Of a stretch of DNA of 56,972 bases, positions 39,922 through 49,477 are shown piece after piece. The stretch spans positions 1 through 56,972 of the forward strand of contig NZ_RJUB01000146.1 of assembly GCF_024343615.1 (NCBI RefSeq), given 5' to 3'. The first letter of the stretch is position 1. Each line of letters begins with the position of its first letter. The notes beneath the pieces were generated by a model. The model was not told the DNA's origin and searched no databases. It saw only the letters and a program-made list of their open reading frames with translations. A program made the position numbers and the translations under genes. The stretch is from Ferruginibacter sp. HRS2-29. Lineage in GTDB: Bacteria > Bacteroidota > Bacteroidia > Chitinophagales > Chitinophagaceae.

Positions 39922-42900
39922 TGAAAACGGGAAGCAGGTAATAGAATTTAAAGACAAAAGCGGCAGCGTTATCCTGAAGAAGGTACAACTTACCGCCACC
40001 GCAGATGATGGAACCGGCAGCGATCACCCCGGCTGGACCTGTACATACTATCTGTATGATGATATTGGTAATTTAAGATGTGCTATCCAGCCGAAAGGAG
40101 TTGAACTGGTGCGTGCAGCAGGCTGGGTGTTAATAAATACCACCATCCTGGCTGAGCAATGCTTCCGCTATGAATACGATACCCGCAACCGGATGATCAT
40201 GAAAAAAGTGCCGGGAGCAGGCGAAACCTGGATGGTGTACGATAATGCCGACAGGCTGGTGATGTCGCAGGATGCGGCCATGCGCGCTACCGGGCAAAAA
40301 AAATGGATGTACCTTACCTATGATTATTTAAACAGGCCGGTTACTACCGGGCTGATCACCGACGCATCTAACTACAACAACCTTTCCTATCATATTACTG
40401 CCGCCAATGGCAGCTACAGCTATCCCAACCTGGCCAGCTACCCCGGTTACGAAGAACTGACCACGACTTTTTACGATAATTACAGCTGGCAATCATTGTA
40501 CACTACAGGACTTACCAATACCTATAATACGGCTTACGATACCTATTTTGTTACCGCCAGTAATACCACGTTTCCGTATGCGCAATCAAACAGTGCCACA
40601 TCCATGTTGCAAAACATGGTAACCGGCACGCGAACCAAAGTACTCGGAACTTCTTCCTATTTATACAGTGCACTTTTTTACAACGAAAAAAAACAACTGA
40701 TCCAGACGCAGGTAAAGAATAATACCGGGGGCGTAGATATCAGCACCATTCAATATTCATGGGCCGGTCAGCCACTGGTAAGTATAGCTGCCATTTCAGG
40801 GCCGTCTTCCAATAATTCTGTAGTAGTAAGCAGGAGCACCTATGATAACCTGGGGCGATTGCTGAAAACAGAAAAGACAGTCGGTAATAGCCTGGTGAAT
40901 TCTGGTGTAGTACCGTCCAATTATGTAACGGTTTCCGAAATGAAGTACGATGCTTTGGGAAACCTTAAAACAAAATCACTCGGTCGCTCCCGTGATGTAT
41001 CCGGCAACTATACATCCACTCCCGTAGAAACCCTCAACTATGATTACAATATCCGCGGGTGGCTGCTTGGTATCAATCGGGGTTATCTATCAAACAGCAG
41101 TACCAGCTATTTTGGAATGGAGCTGGCATACGATAAAACAACTGCATCAGTAAGCGGAACCAGTTATGCAGCGGCACAATTTAATGGCAACATTGGCGGT
41201 ATGCTCTGGAAAACTAAAGGGGATGGTGTAAACCGTCAATACGATTTCACCTACGATCCTTTGAATAGGTTGATGAAAGCAGACTTTAAGCAGAAGAACA
41301 GTGACGGAAGCTGGAACAACAGTATCGTAAATTATAATGTAAAAATGGGGGATGGCCTCGACCCCACACTGGCGTATGATGCTAACGGCAATATCCTGCG
41401 GATGCAGCAATGGGGATTAAAGACCATCACTTCGGCGCAGATAGATGACCTGGGCTATGGCTATATCACCAATACCAATAAGCTTGCGAAAGTAACCGAT
41501 GCCATCACAGGTACCGATAACGGAAAGCTGGCTGATTTTAAAGACGGCAGCAACGGCGCTACAGATGATTATACCTATGATGTGAATGGTAATATGAACC
41601 TTGACAATAATAAAGCCATCAGCTCCATTACATACAATCATCTTAACCTGCCGCAGGTAATCACCGTTACCGGAAAGGGAACCATCACCTACGTGTACGA
41701 TGCGGGAGGCAACAAGTTGAGCAAACAAACACAGGAAAATAATGCTTCGGTGCCTTTTAACGGGGCCAGCTATACCAGCAACATTACCACCACCACTACT
41801 TATCTCAATGGAACGGTGTTTGAATCAAAACAATATTCCAATCCTTCATTGGTGTCGTTGCAATACACCGACCAACTGCAATTTTTAGCACAAGAAGAAG
41901 GAAGGATACGCTATAAAGCTACCGCAACGCCGCCGCTGGAATATGATTATTTTATCAAAGATCATTTAGGCAATGTAAGGATGGTGCTGACCGATGAGTT
42001 TCAGCAGCCGAATGTATATCCCGCGGTAACCATGGAAAACGCTACCTATAATGGCGGCACAGCCATTACCACAGAAGCGTTGTATTATAACATCGACAAT
42101 ACAAAAGCCGTCGCCAACCCATCAGGCTCGGCTACGTATGCCAACAACAATGGCAACCCGCCTTACAACAATAACCCGTATAGCAATACGGCGGCCACTA
42201 CCACAAAAATGTACAAGACCAACGCCGGCACCAATAAAACTGGCCTGGGCATAGTACTAAAAGTGATGGCAGGCGACAAACTCAACATCTACGGTAAAAG
42301 CTATCACCTGGCACCGGGTGGAGGGTATACTACCGGCACGTCTACCTTATCCGTAGCAGACATTATCGGTACTTTTATAGGTGCTCCATCCATTGCCGCC
42401 AAGGGGGTTACTGCGCCTCAGATCACCGGGCAAAGCGGTTTTCCTACAACAGTAACTGGATTGTTAGGCAGTCAACCCGCACAAACTTCTACCACCCCAA
42501 GGGCATTCATTAATTGGATCATGTTCGACGAACAATTCGGCTATGCCGGTGGCGGCTTCGACCAGGTAGGGGCAAGCGGCTCCGTTAAATCTCATACTAT
42601 TTCTACCATTCCCACTATTTCAATTCCAAAAAATGGGTACATTTATGTGTACGTTAGTAATGAAAGTAATTACGATGTGTTCTTTGATAATTTGCAGGTG
42701 ATCCATACGCCGGGGCCTATTTTGGAGGAGACACATTATTATCCGTTTGGGTTGACGATGGCGGGGATATCTTCTAAAGCTTTAGGAGCGCTAACAAATA
42801 GGTATAAGTTTAATGGCAAAGAATTAAATAGTAATGAATTTGCAGATGGAAGTGGGCTGGAACAATATGATTTTGGTGCAAGAAACTATGATCCACAGAT

Positions 42901-43675
42901 AGGAAAATGGCATACTATTGATCCTAAGACCGATTTAATGCGTCGACACTCTCCTTACAACTATGCTTATAATAATCCACTTAGATATATTGATCCTGAT
43001 GGAATGAAGCCAGATGATCACATATTTACTCATAAGGGGAAAGAAGTTTTCCGCATACCCACCAACAGTACAACGGATACATACACCGAAGTTGGAAAGG
43101 ACTACCTACTTTATACTAAAGAAAAAGACGGATATAATGGCATAATGTATGATGCTTCACAAGCAGGGCCGGATGTGGAAGTGGCAAAAGGAGCAAAACC
43201 TCCAACACTCCAATCAGGGTCATCCGATGGAGAAACGGGAAATGGAAAAGAACATGCAAAGCAAAGCACGACAAGTTCCGATCGTGCAAATACAGAGCCA
43301 GATGTAAGGGGTGAAGGTTCCAATTCCGATGCATCGAGTACTGTAGCCAATGTAACCACTGTGACCGGGGTATTGACAACGGGAGAAGGGATAGCAGAAG
43401 TTGCAATAAATGCAGGCGGAGCCGAAGCTGCGGCAGCAAATCTTGCACGTGGAGGGGTTATAGGGACAAAAGGATTGGCAAAACTTTCACAAGGTGCATT
43501 AGTTCTCGGCGTAGGTGCTGCCATTGCTAACTATGCGGCGGGTAATGTGAGTGGAGCCCACGCTGTAACTCAAGTGGCAATTAGTGTTATTGGTTACTTT
43601 TGTCCTGTGGCAGGAGTGGTATTGTCCATAATTGATTATGGAATTGGTGATAAAATTTTTGGAGACGGTAAATAG
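39890..43675 (+). CDS. RHS-repeat polymorphic toxin, N-terminally truncated
   Basis: 1,261 residues. Starts abruptly inside the DUF6443-type region ([20 protein letters not shown], then [16 protein letters not shown]), with no signal peptide. Many YD/RHS repeats follow ([37 protein letters not shown]). The RHS core ends near residue 1,039 ([20 protein letters not shown], then [11 protein letters not shown]). The variable tip (1,040-1,261) has a Ser/Gly/Thr linker and a glycine-rich hydrophobic end ([17 protein letters not shown], then [14 protein letters not shown] stretch and [13 protein letters not shown]), suggesting a membrane-acting effector. A multi-TM putative immunity gene follows 8 bases downstream. 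The truncation raises doubt about delivery. Confidence 0.85.
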   Translation: MQRKKKTVTVDENGKQVIEFKDKSGSVILKKVQLTATADDGTGSDHPGWTCTYYLYDDIGNLRCAIQPKGVELVRAAGWVLINTTILAEQCFRYEYDTRNRMIMKKVPGAGETWMVYDNADRLVMSQDAAMRATGQKKWMYLTYDYLNRPVTTGLITDASNYNNLSYHITAANGSYSYPNLASYPGYEELTTTFYDNYSWQSLYTTGLTNTYNTAYDTYFVTASNTTFPYAQSNSATSMLQNMVTGTRTKVLGTSSYLYSALFYNEKKQLIQTQVKNNTGGVDISTIQYSWAGQPLVSIAAISGPSSNNSVVVSRSTYDNLGRLLKTEKTVGNSLVNSGVVPSNYVTVSEMKYDALGNLKTKSLGRSRDVSGNYTSTPVETLNYDYNIRGWLLGINRGYLSNSSTSYFGMELAYDKTTASVSGTSYAAAQFNGNIGGMLWKTKGDGVNRQYDFTYDPLNRLMKADFKQKNSDGSWNNSIVNYNVKMGDGLDPTLAYDANGNILRMQQWGLKTITSAQIDDLGYGYITNTNKLAKVTDAITGTDNGKLADFKDGSNGATDDYTYDVNGNMNLDNNKAISSITYNHLNLPQVITVTGKGTITYVYDAGGNKLSKQTQENNASVPFNGASYTSNITTTTTYLNGTVFESKQYSNPSLVSLQYTDQLQFLAQEEGRIRYKATATPPLEYDYFIKDHLGNVRMVLTDEFQQPNVYPAVTMENATYNGGTAITTEALYYNIDNTKAVANPSGSATYANNNGNPPYNNNPYSNTAATTTKMYKTNAGTNKTGLGIVLKVMAGDKLNIYGKSYHLAPGGGYTTGTSTLSVADIIGTFIGAPSIAAKGVTAPQITGQSGFPTTVTGLLGSQPAQTSTTPRAFINWIMFDEQFGYAGGGFDQVGASGSVKSHTISTIPTISIPKNGYIYVYVSNESNYDVFFDNLQVIHTPGPILEETHYYPFGLTMAGISSKALGALTNRYKFNGKELNSNEFADGSGLEQYDFGARNYDPQIGKWHTIDPKTDLMRRHSPYNYAYNNPLRYIDPDGMKPDDHIFTHKGKEVFRIPTNSTTDTYTEVGKDYLLYTKEKDGYNGIMYDASQAGPDVEVAKGAKPPTLQSGSSDGETGNGKEHAKQSTTSSDRANTEPDVRGEGSNSDASSTVANVTTVTGVLTTGEGIAEVAINAGGAEAAAANLARGGVIGTKGLAKLSQGALVLGVGAAIANYAAGNVSGAHAVTQVAISVIGYFCPVAGVVLSIIDYGIGDKIFGDGK

Positions 43676-43683
43676 CGGTACAC

Positions 43684-44073
43684 ATGGATAACATATATTA
43701 TTATACATATTTTTTATTTATAAGGTTTGCTGAACGAATCAAAAAAGATCTACCAGATTCAGCATTTACAGGGCTGTCATTATTTAGTACAGTACTATTG
43801 TTGAATGTATTTACTATAGTATTTTATTTCGCAGGCTCTCTATTTGCAAAAGGTAATGCTGCCATATTTGGAATTTTTTTAGCGTTAATAGTACTTGGTA
43901 CGAATTATTTTATCCTATATAAAAATCGAGAAAAAATTATTTCTCACTATTTAATAAAATATCAAGGAAAAAAGCACAATACTTTTATCATATCAGTAAT
44001 TATAGCTTATGTGATTTTCTCCTGTATCGCTTGTGCACGCTTAGCTTATCTTGTAAGAAATAATTTATTGTAA
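43684..44073 (+). CDS. Multi-pass membrane protein, putative immunity protein
   Basis: 129 residues with about three TM helices (LSLFSTVLLLNVFTIVFYFA, IFGIFLALIVLGTNYFILY, FIISVIIAYVIFSCIACAR). Its position, 8 bases after the RHS toxin tip and on the same strand, is where immunity genes of polymorphic toxins lie. A membrane immunity protein fits a predicted membrane-active toxin tip. AT-rich compared with the RHS core, as toxin tips and their immunity genes often are. Confidence 0.65.
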   Translation: MDNIYYYTYFLFIRFAERIKKDLPDSAFTGLSLFSTVLLLNVFTIVFYFAGSLFAKGNAAIFGIFLALIVLGTNYFILYKNREKIISHYLIKYQGKKHNTFIISVIIAYVIFSCIACARLAYLVRNNLL

Positions 44074-44133
44074 TTGGAATAATGCGGTTATTTCTAATCT
44101 TATAGGTCTTGAAAGACGAGTTCAACCCTCTGG

Positions 44134-44160
44134 CACGAGTAGTCCCCAGAACCACTCGTG
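44134..44160. other. Structured element downstream of the immunity gene
   Basis: CACGAGT and ACTCGTG form a hairpin with a 13-base loop, nested inside an outer CCTC/GAGG pair (44,127 to ~44,169). Possibly a terminator or a recombination hot spot at the end of the RHS region. Confidence 0.45.
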
Positions 44161-44189
44161 TGTCTTGAGGTAGCTGGTCTGCGATTGTT

Positions 44190-44348
44190 ATGATCATCAA
44201 TGCTGTCTTATCTATTTGCTGGTTTTTGACAAAACACTATGTTGTTATCGCGGGCTTATTTTGGGGAACTGTAAATTGGGGGATCGAATTCCTGCTAATA
44301 GTTATTGCTATAAATACCCGGTGGCGCCGGAGCTTATATGTTCAATAA
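44190..44348 (+). CDS. Small hydrophobic ORF spanning the duplication junction
   Basis: 52 codons: MIINAVLSICWFLTKHYVVI, then two hydrophobic segments (GLFWGTVNWGIEFLLIVIAI). The last ten codons lie in the displaced E1 tail, read in another frame. It is probably a membrane-protein fragment whose 3' end was replaced when the duplicated segment joined here. Confidence 0.35.
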   Translation: MIINAVLSICWFLTKHYVVIAGLFWGTVNWGIEFLLIVIAINTRWRRSLYVQ

Positions 44349-44508
44349 AGTGATGGAAGAGCAGAAAGGATATAAATACCTGGATGTAGCCCCAAGAACA
44401 CTCACCGCACAGGCGCATCGCCCCGGTTATGGCAGCGATGGGGATTATTTTGCGAAGCCGAATGTGGAAGATGTGTTGAGGGTGGTGAAGGAGATGATGG
44501 GGGAGTAA
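44323..44508 (+). pseudogene. Displaced 3' end of the E1 dehydrogenase gene
   Basis: Encodes PGGAGAYMFNKV to EMMGE and the TAA stop in the original frame, homologous to the last ~62 codons of the gene at 18,555-20,942. Nine base differences, six silent, two amino-acid replacements (A to G, V to L). The mostly silent divergence means this copy was under selection in a working gene after the two lineages split, and was not simply duplicated in place and left to decay. Confidence 0.88.
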
Positions 44509-44520
44509 TTACGAATTACG

Positions 44521-44660
44521 AATGTTCGCCGTTGTTGGTGTTTTCACCAACAACTTCTTTTAGGTCCCAGGATGTCTCTGGTGTTTTCACCAACAACTTT
44601 TTTTAGCCCAAAGGTGTTGTTGGTGAAAACACCAACAACGGCGAAAATGGCGAAAAAACA
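44521..44660. repeat. Cluster of GTTGTTGGTG palindromes
   Basis: GTTGTTGGTG and CACCAACAAC pair around TTTT (44,530-44,553) and around AAAA (44,616-44,639), with additional half units at 44,579-44,599 and ~44,658. The left direct repeat has only one full palindrome and a half unit, so the array has expanded or contracted between the copies. Confidence 0.88.
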
Positions 44661-44742
44661 CCAACAATGGCAAATGGTGATCGCCGGTCGCGATACTGAT
44701 TCCAAATGCGCATATAGCTCTGCACTTATATTATTGATAGTT

Positions 44743-45456
44743 ATGGTAATAATTGAAAGAGATGAAGAAAACTATAAACGTTTTGGTTCGCCCATTGATG
44801 AGAGAGATTTAATTTATTTCTTACAAAAGCAGATCACCCCAAATTTTACAGATTTTTATGGCCAGGAATATTGTGCTGCTGTTTCATTAAATGACGGCAC
44901 GATCCTTCCGTGTGTTGTATTCAGGCATAAAAGAAAAATGATCGATCTTATATATGGCGAATTGCATAAAAAAAGATTGAGCAGGGGCGTAACAAATGAC
45001 AGACCTCATGATAGAGAGTTTGTACAAAAAAATATCATTGAACATCATCTTGTTGCTGAAAATATTGTCAGATTTAATGATGAAATCATCAAAGTGGAGA
45101 AATGTAAATTTGCCATGCCGGAAGAAATTTTAAAAAAGATCAACGGCGAACCTGCGCATTTTTTTCTTGCGAAATTTAAAGACGGTAGCTATGAAAATTT
45201 CCGTATTGGTGAAGGGCCGTTTTATGAAGTGCCAATTGATAAAGAGTTAGAAGGCATAACGGAAGTGTTCAATTCAACATTAATGCTGCAAAATGGTGAG
45301 ATTATTTCAATAGAAAAATTAGCAGATTGGAAAACCCACGAAGCTGATTTAAAAAAAATACATTGCAGTAAGCCCTATTTTGCATGTTATGTTGGGCATT
45401 CTGATTACAATGACCTTGCAGAAAATATAGAGAATGTCAAAGAAAGATGGACATGA
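44743..45456 (+). CDS. Unknown protein, copy 2 of the duplicated gene
   Basis: 237 residues from ATG at 44,743, the same length and start context as the copy at 21,091. The N-terminal two-thirds differ at only a few positions (for example KQITPN for KHITPN, PHDREF for PHDTEF). The last 40 residues differ more (THEADLKKIHCSKPYFACYV), by mostly conservative changes. Both frames are intact. Function unknown. Confidence 0.7.
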   Translation: MVIIERDEENYKRFGSPIDERDLIYFLQKQITPNFTDFYGQEYCAAVSLNDGTILPCVVFRHKRKMIDLIYGELHKKRLSRGVTNDRPHDREFVQKNIIEHHLVAENIVRFNDEIIKVEKCKFAMPEEILKKINGEPAHFFLAKFKDGSYENFRIGEGPFYEVPIDKELEGITEVFNSTLMLQNGEIISIEKLADWKTHEADLKKIHCSKPYFACYVGHSDYNDLAENIENVKERWT

Positions 45457-45517
45457 AATAAGCAGGTAACAAGGCATTGAGCAATATGAAGTTGCTGTAG
45501 TAAGGCATATATACCAC

Positions 45518-45549
45518 AAAAAAGATCAGCATGATTGCTGATCTTTTTT
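45518..45549 (+). terminator. Intrinsic terminator of the unknown gene, copy 2
   Basis: Same 14-bp stem as at 21,859-21,890 with loop TGAT in place of GAAA. Confidence 0.9.
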
Positions 45550-45582
45550 AATATCTGATAATGTAAACTGTCCTGTTTATTA

Positions 45583-45655
45583 GAACCCTTCACGCTTTCA
45601 CTATTGACCCCGTCCGAACGGCATTCAGCCGGGCGGGCATTCACCATTCACTATT
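45583..45655. repeat. Word repeat and 45-bp dispersed repeat (copy 2) at the yebC stop
   Basis: Contains TTCACTATTGAC words, the 45-bp repeat shared with 39,606-39,650, and ends ATTCACTATTT. The TAG stop of the yebC-like gene (CTA at 45,651-45,653 on the plus strand) is formed by the repeat word TTCACTA. Confidence 0.8.
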
Positions 45656-46361
45656 TCAAATTATGATACACTTTCTGCACATCTTCATCCTGCTCCAGCC
45701 TATCCACCAGCTTCAGCACTTCGTTGGCTTCTTCTTCGCCTAATTCTACGGTGGTGGTTGGTATGCGGGTAAGTTCTGCAGTGATCACTTCTATCTTTTT
45801 TTCTTCCAGCGCTTTGGCCATATTGCCATATTCATTAAAAGGGGTGCGGATCACGATATTTCCTTCAGAATCTTCCCCGATCTCTTCCAGTCCGAAGTCG
45901 ATCAGTTCCAGTTCGAGTTCATCCACATCCTGCCCGGCAGCTTTGATCTTGAATTCAGCCATATGATTAAAACCGAAACCAACGCTTCCGCTTGTGCCCA
46001 ATGAACCATGCCCTTTGGTGAAGTGCATGCGCACATTGGCCACCGTACGGGTAGGGTTGTCGGTAGCTGTTTCTACCATCACCGCAATACCATGCGGTGC
46101 ATATCCTTCATACACGATCTCTTCGTAGCTGCTGGTATCCTTACCCATCGCCCTTTTGATGGCGGCCTCCACACGGTCTTTCGGCATGTTTACCGCTTTC
46201 GCGTTGAGGTAACAGCGGCGCAATGCCGGGTTGTTATCCGGATCAGGTCCGCTGGCTTTTACAGCAATAGCGATCTCTTTCCCGATACGGGTAAAATTTT
46301 TGGCCATTTTATCCCAGCGGGCAAACATGGCACTTTTTCGTACTTCAAATATCCTTCCCAT
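45651..46361 (-). CDS. YebC/PmpR family DNA-binding regulator or translation factor
   Basis: 236 residues. N-terminal [20 protein letters not shown], then [20 protein letters not shown] and the central block [20 protein letters not shown] that defines the family. Classic members bind DNA; recent work ties YebC to ribosome stalling at proline motifs. Complete length. Upstream on the minus strand is a TAGATTTG box (46,406-46,399); downstream the stop codon lies in a word repeat. Confidence 0.95.
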   Translation of the reverse strand: MGRIFEVRKSAMFARWDKMAKNFTRIGKEIAIAVKASGPDPDNNPALRRCYLNAKAVNMPKDRVEAAIKRAMGKDTSSYEEIVYEGYAPHGIAVMVETATDNPTRTVANVRMHFTKGHGSLGTSGSVGFGFNHMAEFKIKAAGQDVDELELELIDFGLEEIGEDSEGNIVIRTPFNEYGNMAKALEEKKIEVITAELTRIPTTTVELGEEEANEVLKLVDRLEQDEDVQKVYHNLK

Positions 46362-46398
46362 TTAAATGATCTTTTAATTTATGTTCGCAATCGGGCTG

Positions 46399-46406
46399 CA
46401 AATCTA
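46399..46406 (-). promoter_or_regulatory. -7 box TAGATTTG of the yebC-like gene
   Basis: Matches TAnnTTTG on the minus strand, 37 bases upstream of the ATG at 46,361. Confidence 0.45.
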
Positions 46407-46562
46407 AGAAAGATTACACGAATTTTAGCGAATTACACGAATTAGCAAAAGAAGAATGGCACTTTTCAGGAGCATGCCTGGGGCGGCAAAATGGGGAAAT
46501 TGTGCCTGGTATTTGTGCCACAAGAATATCCCCTGGGCGGATATTTAAATCGGGTAGGCTTT

Positions 46563-46618
46563 CGTGCCATAGGTACGGTTTATTACATCCAAAATCCATA
46601 TACCGTACCTACGGCACG
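46563..46618. repeat. Intergenic palindrome (CCATAGGTACGG / CCGTACCTACGG)
   Basis: Arms 46,563-46,579 and 46,602-46,618 pair at 16 of 17 positions around a 22-base loop. A second small palindrome (GTCCCGTCGGGAC, 46,656-46,668) follows. The 453-bp gap 46,362-46,814 contains this REP-like material, a TTACACGAATT word repeat (46,412-46,445) and TTGACTATTCACC words (46,767-46,803), but no gene that I can support. Confidence 0.75.
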
Positions 46619-46814
46619 GATTGTTGGGGGATATTTTTTTCTACCCATACATTGTCCCGTCGGGACAAAACGGATCAGGAACGCTGATATTAAGTTTTTA
46701 GGATTTGGTATGATTTACTTCTGGAAATACAGACTTCACACCTAAGCAAACACTTTGAAGATTTCACCATTCACTATTGACTATTGACTATTCACCATTC
46801 ACTACCTTCGCAGC

Positions 46815-47891
46815 ATGGAGCAGAATTTTACCTACCAGCAATTATATGATTTTTGCCATGCGATATTTTCCAGGGTCGGTTGTAATGAAACGGATGCAGA
46901 TACAGCGTCCAAAGCGCTCATCAGTGCCGATCTGCGTGGGGTCGACAGCCATGGGGTGGCCAGGCTCACGGGCTACGTAAGGCTGTGGGAAGCCAACCGC
47001 ATCAATGCGACCCCTGAATTGAAGGTCATTCATGAAACACCCAGCACTGCGGTAGTAGATGGCGATAGCGGATTAGGGCTGGTGGTGGCGCCCTATGCCA
47101 TGCAGGTAGCCATCGATAAGGCAAAAAATGCCGGCACCGGGTGGGTGAGCGTGCAAAACAGCAATCATTTTGGCATAGCGGGGTACCACGCCATGATGGC
47201 CCTGCCCCATGATATGATCGGTATCGCTATGACGAACGCGTCGCCGCTGGTATCGCCTACCTTCAGCACCGAAAGGCTGCTGGGTACCAATCCCATTGCG
47301 GTAGCGATCCCTGCGGGAAAACAACCGCCGTTTGTGGCCGATTTTGCCACCACCACCGCGGCGAATGGTAAGCTGGAAATTCTGCAGCGAAAAAATAAAC
47401 CCGTGCCGGATGGTTGGGTGCAGACAAAAAACGGTTCACCCAGTAACAATGCCCATGAGTTGAAAGAAGGCGGGGCTTTGCTGCCACTCGGCGGCGACCG
47501 CGAACATGGCAGCCATAAAGGCTATATGCTCGGAAGCATTGTGGATATATTTTCAGCCATTCTCAGTGGTGCCAATTACGGCCCCTGGGTGCCGCCGTTT
47601 CCGGCTTATGTGCCCATGCCCGAAAATATGCCGGGCAAAGGGATCGGCCATTTCTTTGGCGCCATGCGGATAGATGCCTTCCGGCCGGCGCAGGATTTCA
47701 AGGACAATATGGATCAATGGATCACCCGTTTCAAACAATCGGCTACCGTGGAAGGCGAACATGCCGTGATCATTCCCGGTGAGCCCGAAGCAGCCATGGA
47801 AAAAGAAAGGATGGAAAAGGGGATTGATCTGCTGAATGTGGTGGTAGAGGATCTTAGGGGACTGGGAAATAGATTTGGAATCGGATTTTAA
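46815..47891 (+). CDS. Ldh family NAD(P)-dependent malate/L-lactate-type dehydrogenase
   Basis: 358 residues of the LdhB/YiaK (type 2 malate/lactate dehydrogenase) family. N-terminal ADLRGVDSHGVARLTGYVRL carries the catalytic His. VVDGDSGLGLVVAPYAMQ and VQNSNHFGIAGYHAMMAL form the NAD site, and GGDREHGSHKGYMLGSIVDI the C-terminal signature. Substrate could be malate, lactate, sulfolactate or ureidoglycolate; not decidable here. Start ATG at 46,815; a TACCTTCG box 5 bases before it (46,803-46,810) would give an almost leaderless mRNA. Confidence 0.92.
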   Translation: MEQNFTYQQLYDFCHAIFSRVGCNETDADTASKALISADLRGVDSHGVARLTGYVRLWEANRINATPELKVIHETPSTAVVDGDSGLGLVVAPYAMQVAIDKAKNAGTGWVSVQNSNHFGIAGYHAMMALPHDMIGIAMTNASPLVSPTFSTERLLGTNPIAVAIPAGKQPPFVADFATTTAANGKLEILQRKNKPVPDGWVQTKNGSPSNNAHELKEGGALLPLGGDREHGSHKGYMLGSIVDIFSAILSGANYGPWVPPFPAYVPMPENMPGKGIGHFFGAMRIDAFRPAQDFKDNMDQWITRFKQSATVEGEHAVIIPGEPEAAMEKERMEKGIDLLNVVVEDLRGLGNRFGIGF

Positions 47892-47892
47892 T

Positions 47893-48005
47893 CTTTGATC
47901 TAAGATGTATGATCTATGATCTTTTTTGGATTGAAGGTTGCTCAGTTTCTGAAAATAATTCCAACCGAAAGTTCAGATCATAGATCATACATCTTAGATC
48001 ATACA
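47893..48005. repeat. Inverted word repeats (ATGATCTATGATCT family)
   Basis: TTTGATCTAAGATGTATGATCTATGATC follows the dehydrogenase stop in pieces of the words GATCTAAG and ATGATCT. At 47,974-48,005 the complements AGATCATAGATCATACAT recur before the aspartate kinase promoter. Same word family as 11,108-11,145. Confidence 0.8.
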
Positions 48006-48011
48006 TTGCTT

Positions 48012-48019
48012 TATATTTG
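48012..48019 (+). promoter_or_regulatory. -7 box TATATTTG of the aspartate kinase gene
   Basis: Matches TAnnTTTG, 21 bases upstream of the ATG at 48,041, immediately after the word repeat. Confidence 0.5.
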
Positions 48020-48040
48020 CAATCCAAAATAAATTGAACA

Positions 48041-49363
48041 ATGAAAGTGATGAAATTTGGCGGCACCAGTGTGGGCAAGCCGCAGCGGATGAAAGAAGTA
48101 GCGAAACTGATAACTGCGGATGATGACCGAAAGATCGTGGTGCTTTCTGCATTGAGCGGTACTACCAACGCGTTGGTGGAGATCAGCAGCCTTATTGCCG
48201 CGGGCGACAGGAACGAAGCGAAGCAGAAGATATGGGAACTGGAAGCATTGTATTACCAGTTTGTAGATGAACTGTTGAGCGATGACCAGCTGATCTCTGA
48301 GGCGAAGAAGATACTGGCCGAGCATTTCGAATTTCTCACCATCATTTTGAAAATCTCCTTCAGCGAAGCCTTGAATAAGGATATACTGGCGCAGGGCGAA
48401 TTGCTCAGCACCAAACTTTTTTGCCTGTATCTCGAAGAGCAGCAGATACCGCACAGGCTGTTGCCGGCGCTGGATTTTATGACCCTGGATACGCAGGACG
48501 AACCACAGATCGGCACCATCAAAGTGAAGTTATCTCAACTGCTGACCAAACATAAGGATACACCCATTTTTATCACACAGGGATACATTACCAAAAACGC
48601 CAAAGGTGAAGTGGATAACCTGAAGCGTGGAGGAAGCGATTTCAGCGCCTCGCTCATTGCAGCTGCCATCAATGCAGATGTATGCGAAATATGGACGGAT
48701 ATCGATGGTATGCACAACAACGATCCAAGGGTGGTAAAAACTACCAGGCCGATCGAGCAGCTGAGTTTTGAAGAAGCCGCCGAGCTGGCTTATTTTGGCG
48801 CAAAGATCCTGCATCCGGCCAGCATCTGGCCGGCGCAGTTTTATAATGTGCCGGTGAAATTGCTGAATACCATGGAGCCTTCGGCAAAAGGTACACTCAT
48901 TACCGAACAGGCCGGAAGCACAGGCGTAAAAGCTGTTGCGGCAAAAGATAATATCACCGCCATCAAGATCAAGAGCAGCCGCATGTTGCTGGCGTATGGG
49001 TTTTTGAGAAAAGTATTTGAAGTGTTTGAAAAATATAAGACTTCGATCGATATGATCACTACTTCTGAAGTGGCGGTTTCTGTTACGATCGATAATGATA
49101 TTTACCTCAACGAGATCACCCGTGAGCTGGAAGCGTATGGTACGGTGGAGATCGATACCAACCAGAGCATCGTGTCGATCGTGGGCAACGAGATCACCGA
49201 AACCAAGGAAGTGATGCGTAAATTATTCGATGCCATTCATGATATACCGGTAAGAATGGTGAGTTATGGTGGCAGCAGGCACAATATTTCTTTACTGATC
49301 CCCAGAAGCTTTAAAGACCAGACATTGGGTGCGTTGAATGCCGGTCTTTTTGGACTGGAATAA
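48041..49363 (+). CDS. Aspartate kinase, monofunctional
   Basis: 440 residues. Phosphorylates aspartate in the first step of the Lys/Thr/Met and diaminopimelate pathway. MKVMKFGGTSVGKPQRMKEV is the nucleotide-binding start, KRGGSDFSASLIAAAINADV the substrate/ATP segment, and FGAKILHPASIWPA the end of the kinase domain. The last ~140 residues carry two ACT domains (IKSSRMLLAYGFLRKVFEVF, then SIVSIVGNEITETKEV), so feedback inhibition by Lys or Thr is likely. No homoserine dehydrogenase domain. Word repeats start immediately after its stop. Confidence 0.95.
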   Translation: MKVMKFGGTSVGKPQRMKEVAKLITADDDRKIVVLSALSGTTNALVEISSLIAAGDRNEAKQKIWELEALYYQFVDELLSDDQLISEAKKILAEHFEFLTIILKISFSEALNKDILAQGELLSTKLFCLYLEEQQIPHRLLPALDFMTLDTQDEPQIGTIKVKLSQLLTKHKDTPIFITQGYITKNAKGEVDNLKRGGSDFSASLIAAAINADVCEIWTDIDGMHNNDPRVVKTTRPIEQLSFEEAAELAYFGAKILHPASIWPAQFYNVPVKLLNTMEPSAKGTLITEQAGSTGVKAVAAKDNITAIKIKSSRMLLAYGFLRKVFEVFEKYKTSIDMITTSEVAVSVTIDNDIYLNEITRELEAYGTVEIDTNQSIVSIVGNEITETKEVMRKLFDAIHDIPVRMVSYGGSRHNISLLIPRSFKDQTLGALNAGLFGLE

Positions 49364-49463
49364 AAGGTTCAAAAGGTTCAAAAGTTCAAGAGGTTCAAGA
49401 GGTTCAAAAGTTTACATTCTAATGGAATGCAATTAACTTTTGAACCTCTTGAACTTTTGAACC
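49364..49463. repeat. Inverted word repeats (GGTTCAAAAGTTCAAG) between convergent genes
   Basis: GGTTCAAAAG and TTCAAGAGG words begin right after the aspartate kinase stop. A 24-base stretch (49,375-49,398) is repeated exactly in inverted form within 49,437-49,463, with a ~40-base spacer. It could form a long bidirectional terminator-like hairpin. Confidence 0.9.
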
Positions 49464-49477
49464 TTTTAAACTTTTTT

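Larger units (their letters stand above)
44323..45549 (+). repeat. Right copy of the ~1.1-kb direct repeat
   Basis: Corresponds to 20,755-21,890. It contains the E1 tail, the palindromic spacer (about 90 bases longer here), the unknown gene and its terminator. To the right, ordinary host order resumes with the yebC-like gene. Confidence 0.9.

Noticed and set aside
21890..44322. A prophage or conjugative element
   Set aside because: No structural phage genes, integrase, relaxase or conjugation genes were recognised; only the weak RteC-like similarity points that way.
44572..44742. Upstream extension of the duplicated unknown gene (copy 2), and the similar extension from 20,956 in copy 1
   Set aside because: These extensions translate palindromic and word repeats, and the two copies disagree in them; ATG at 44,743 and 21,091 gives equal-length, matching proteins.
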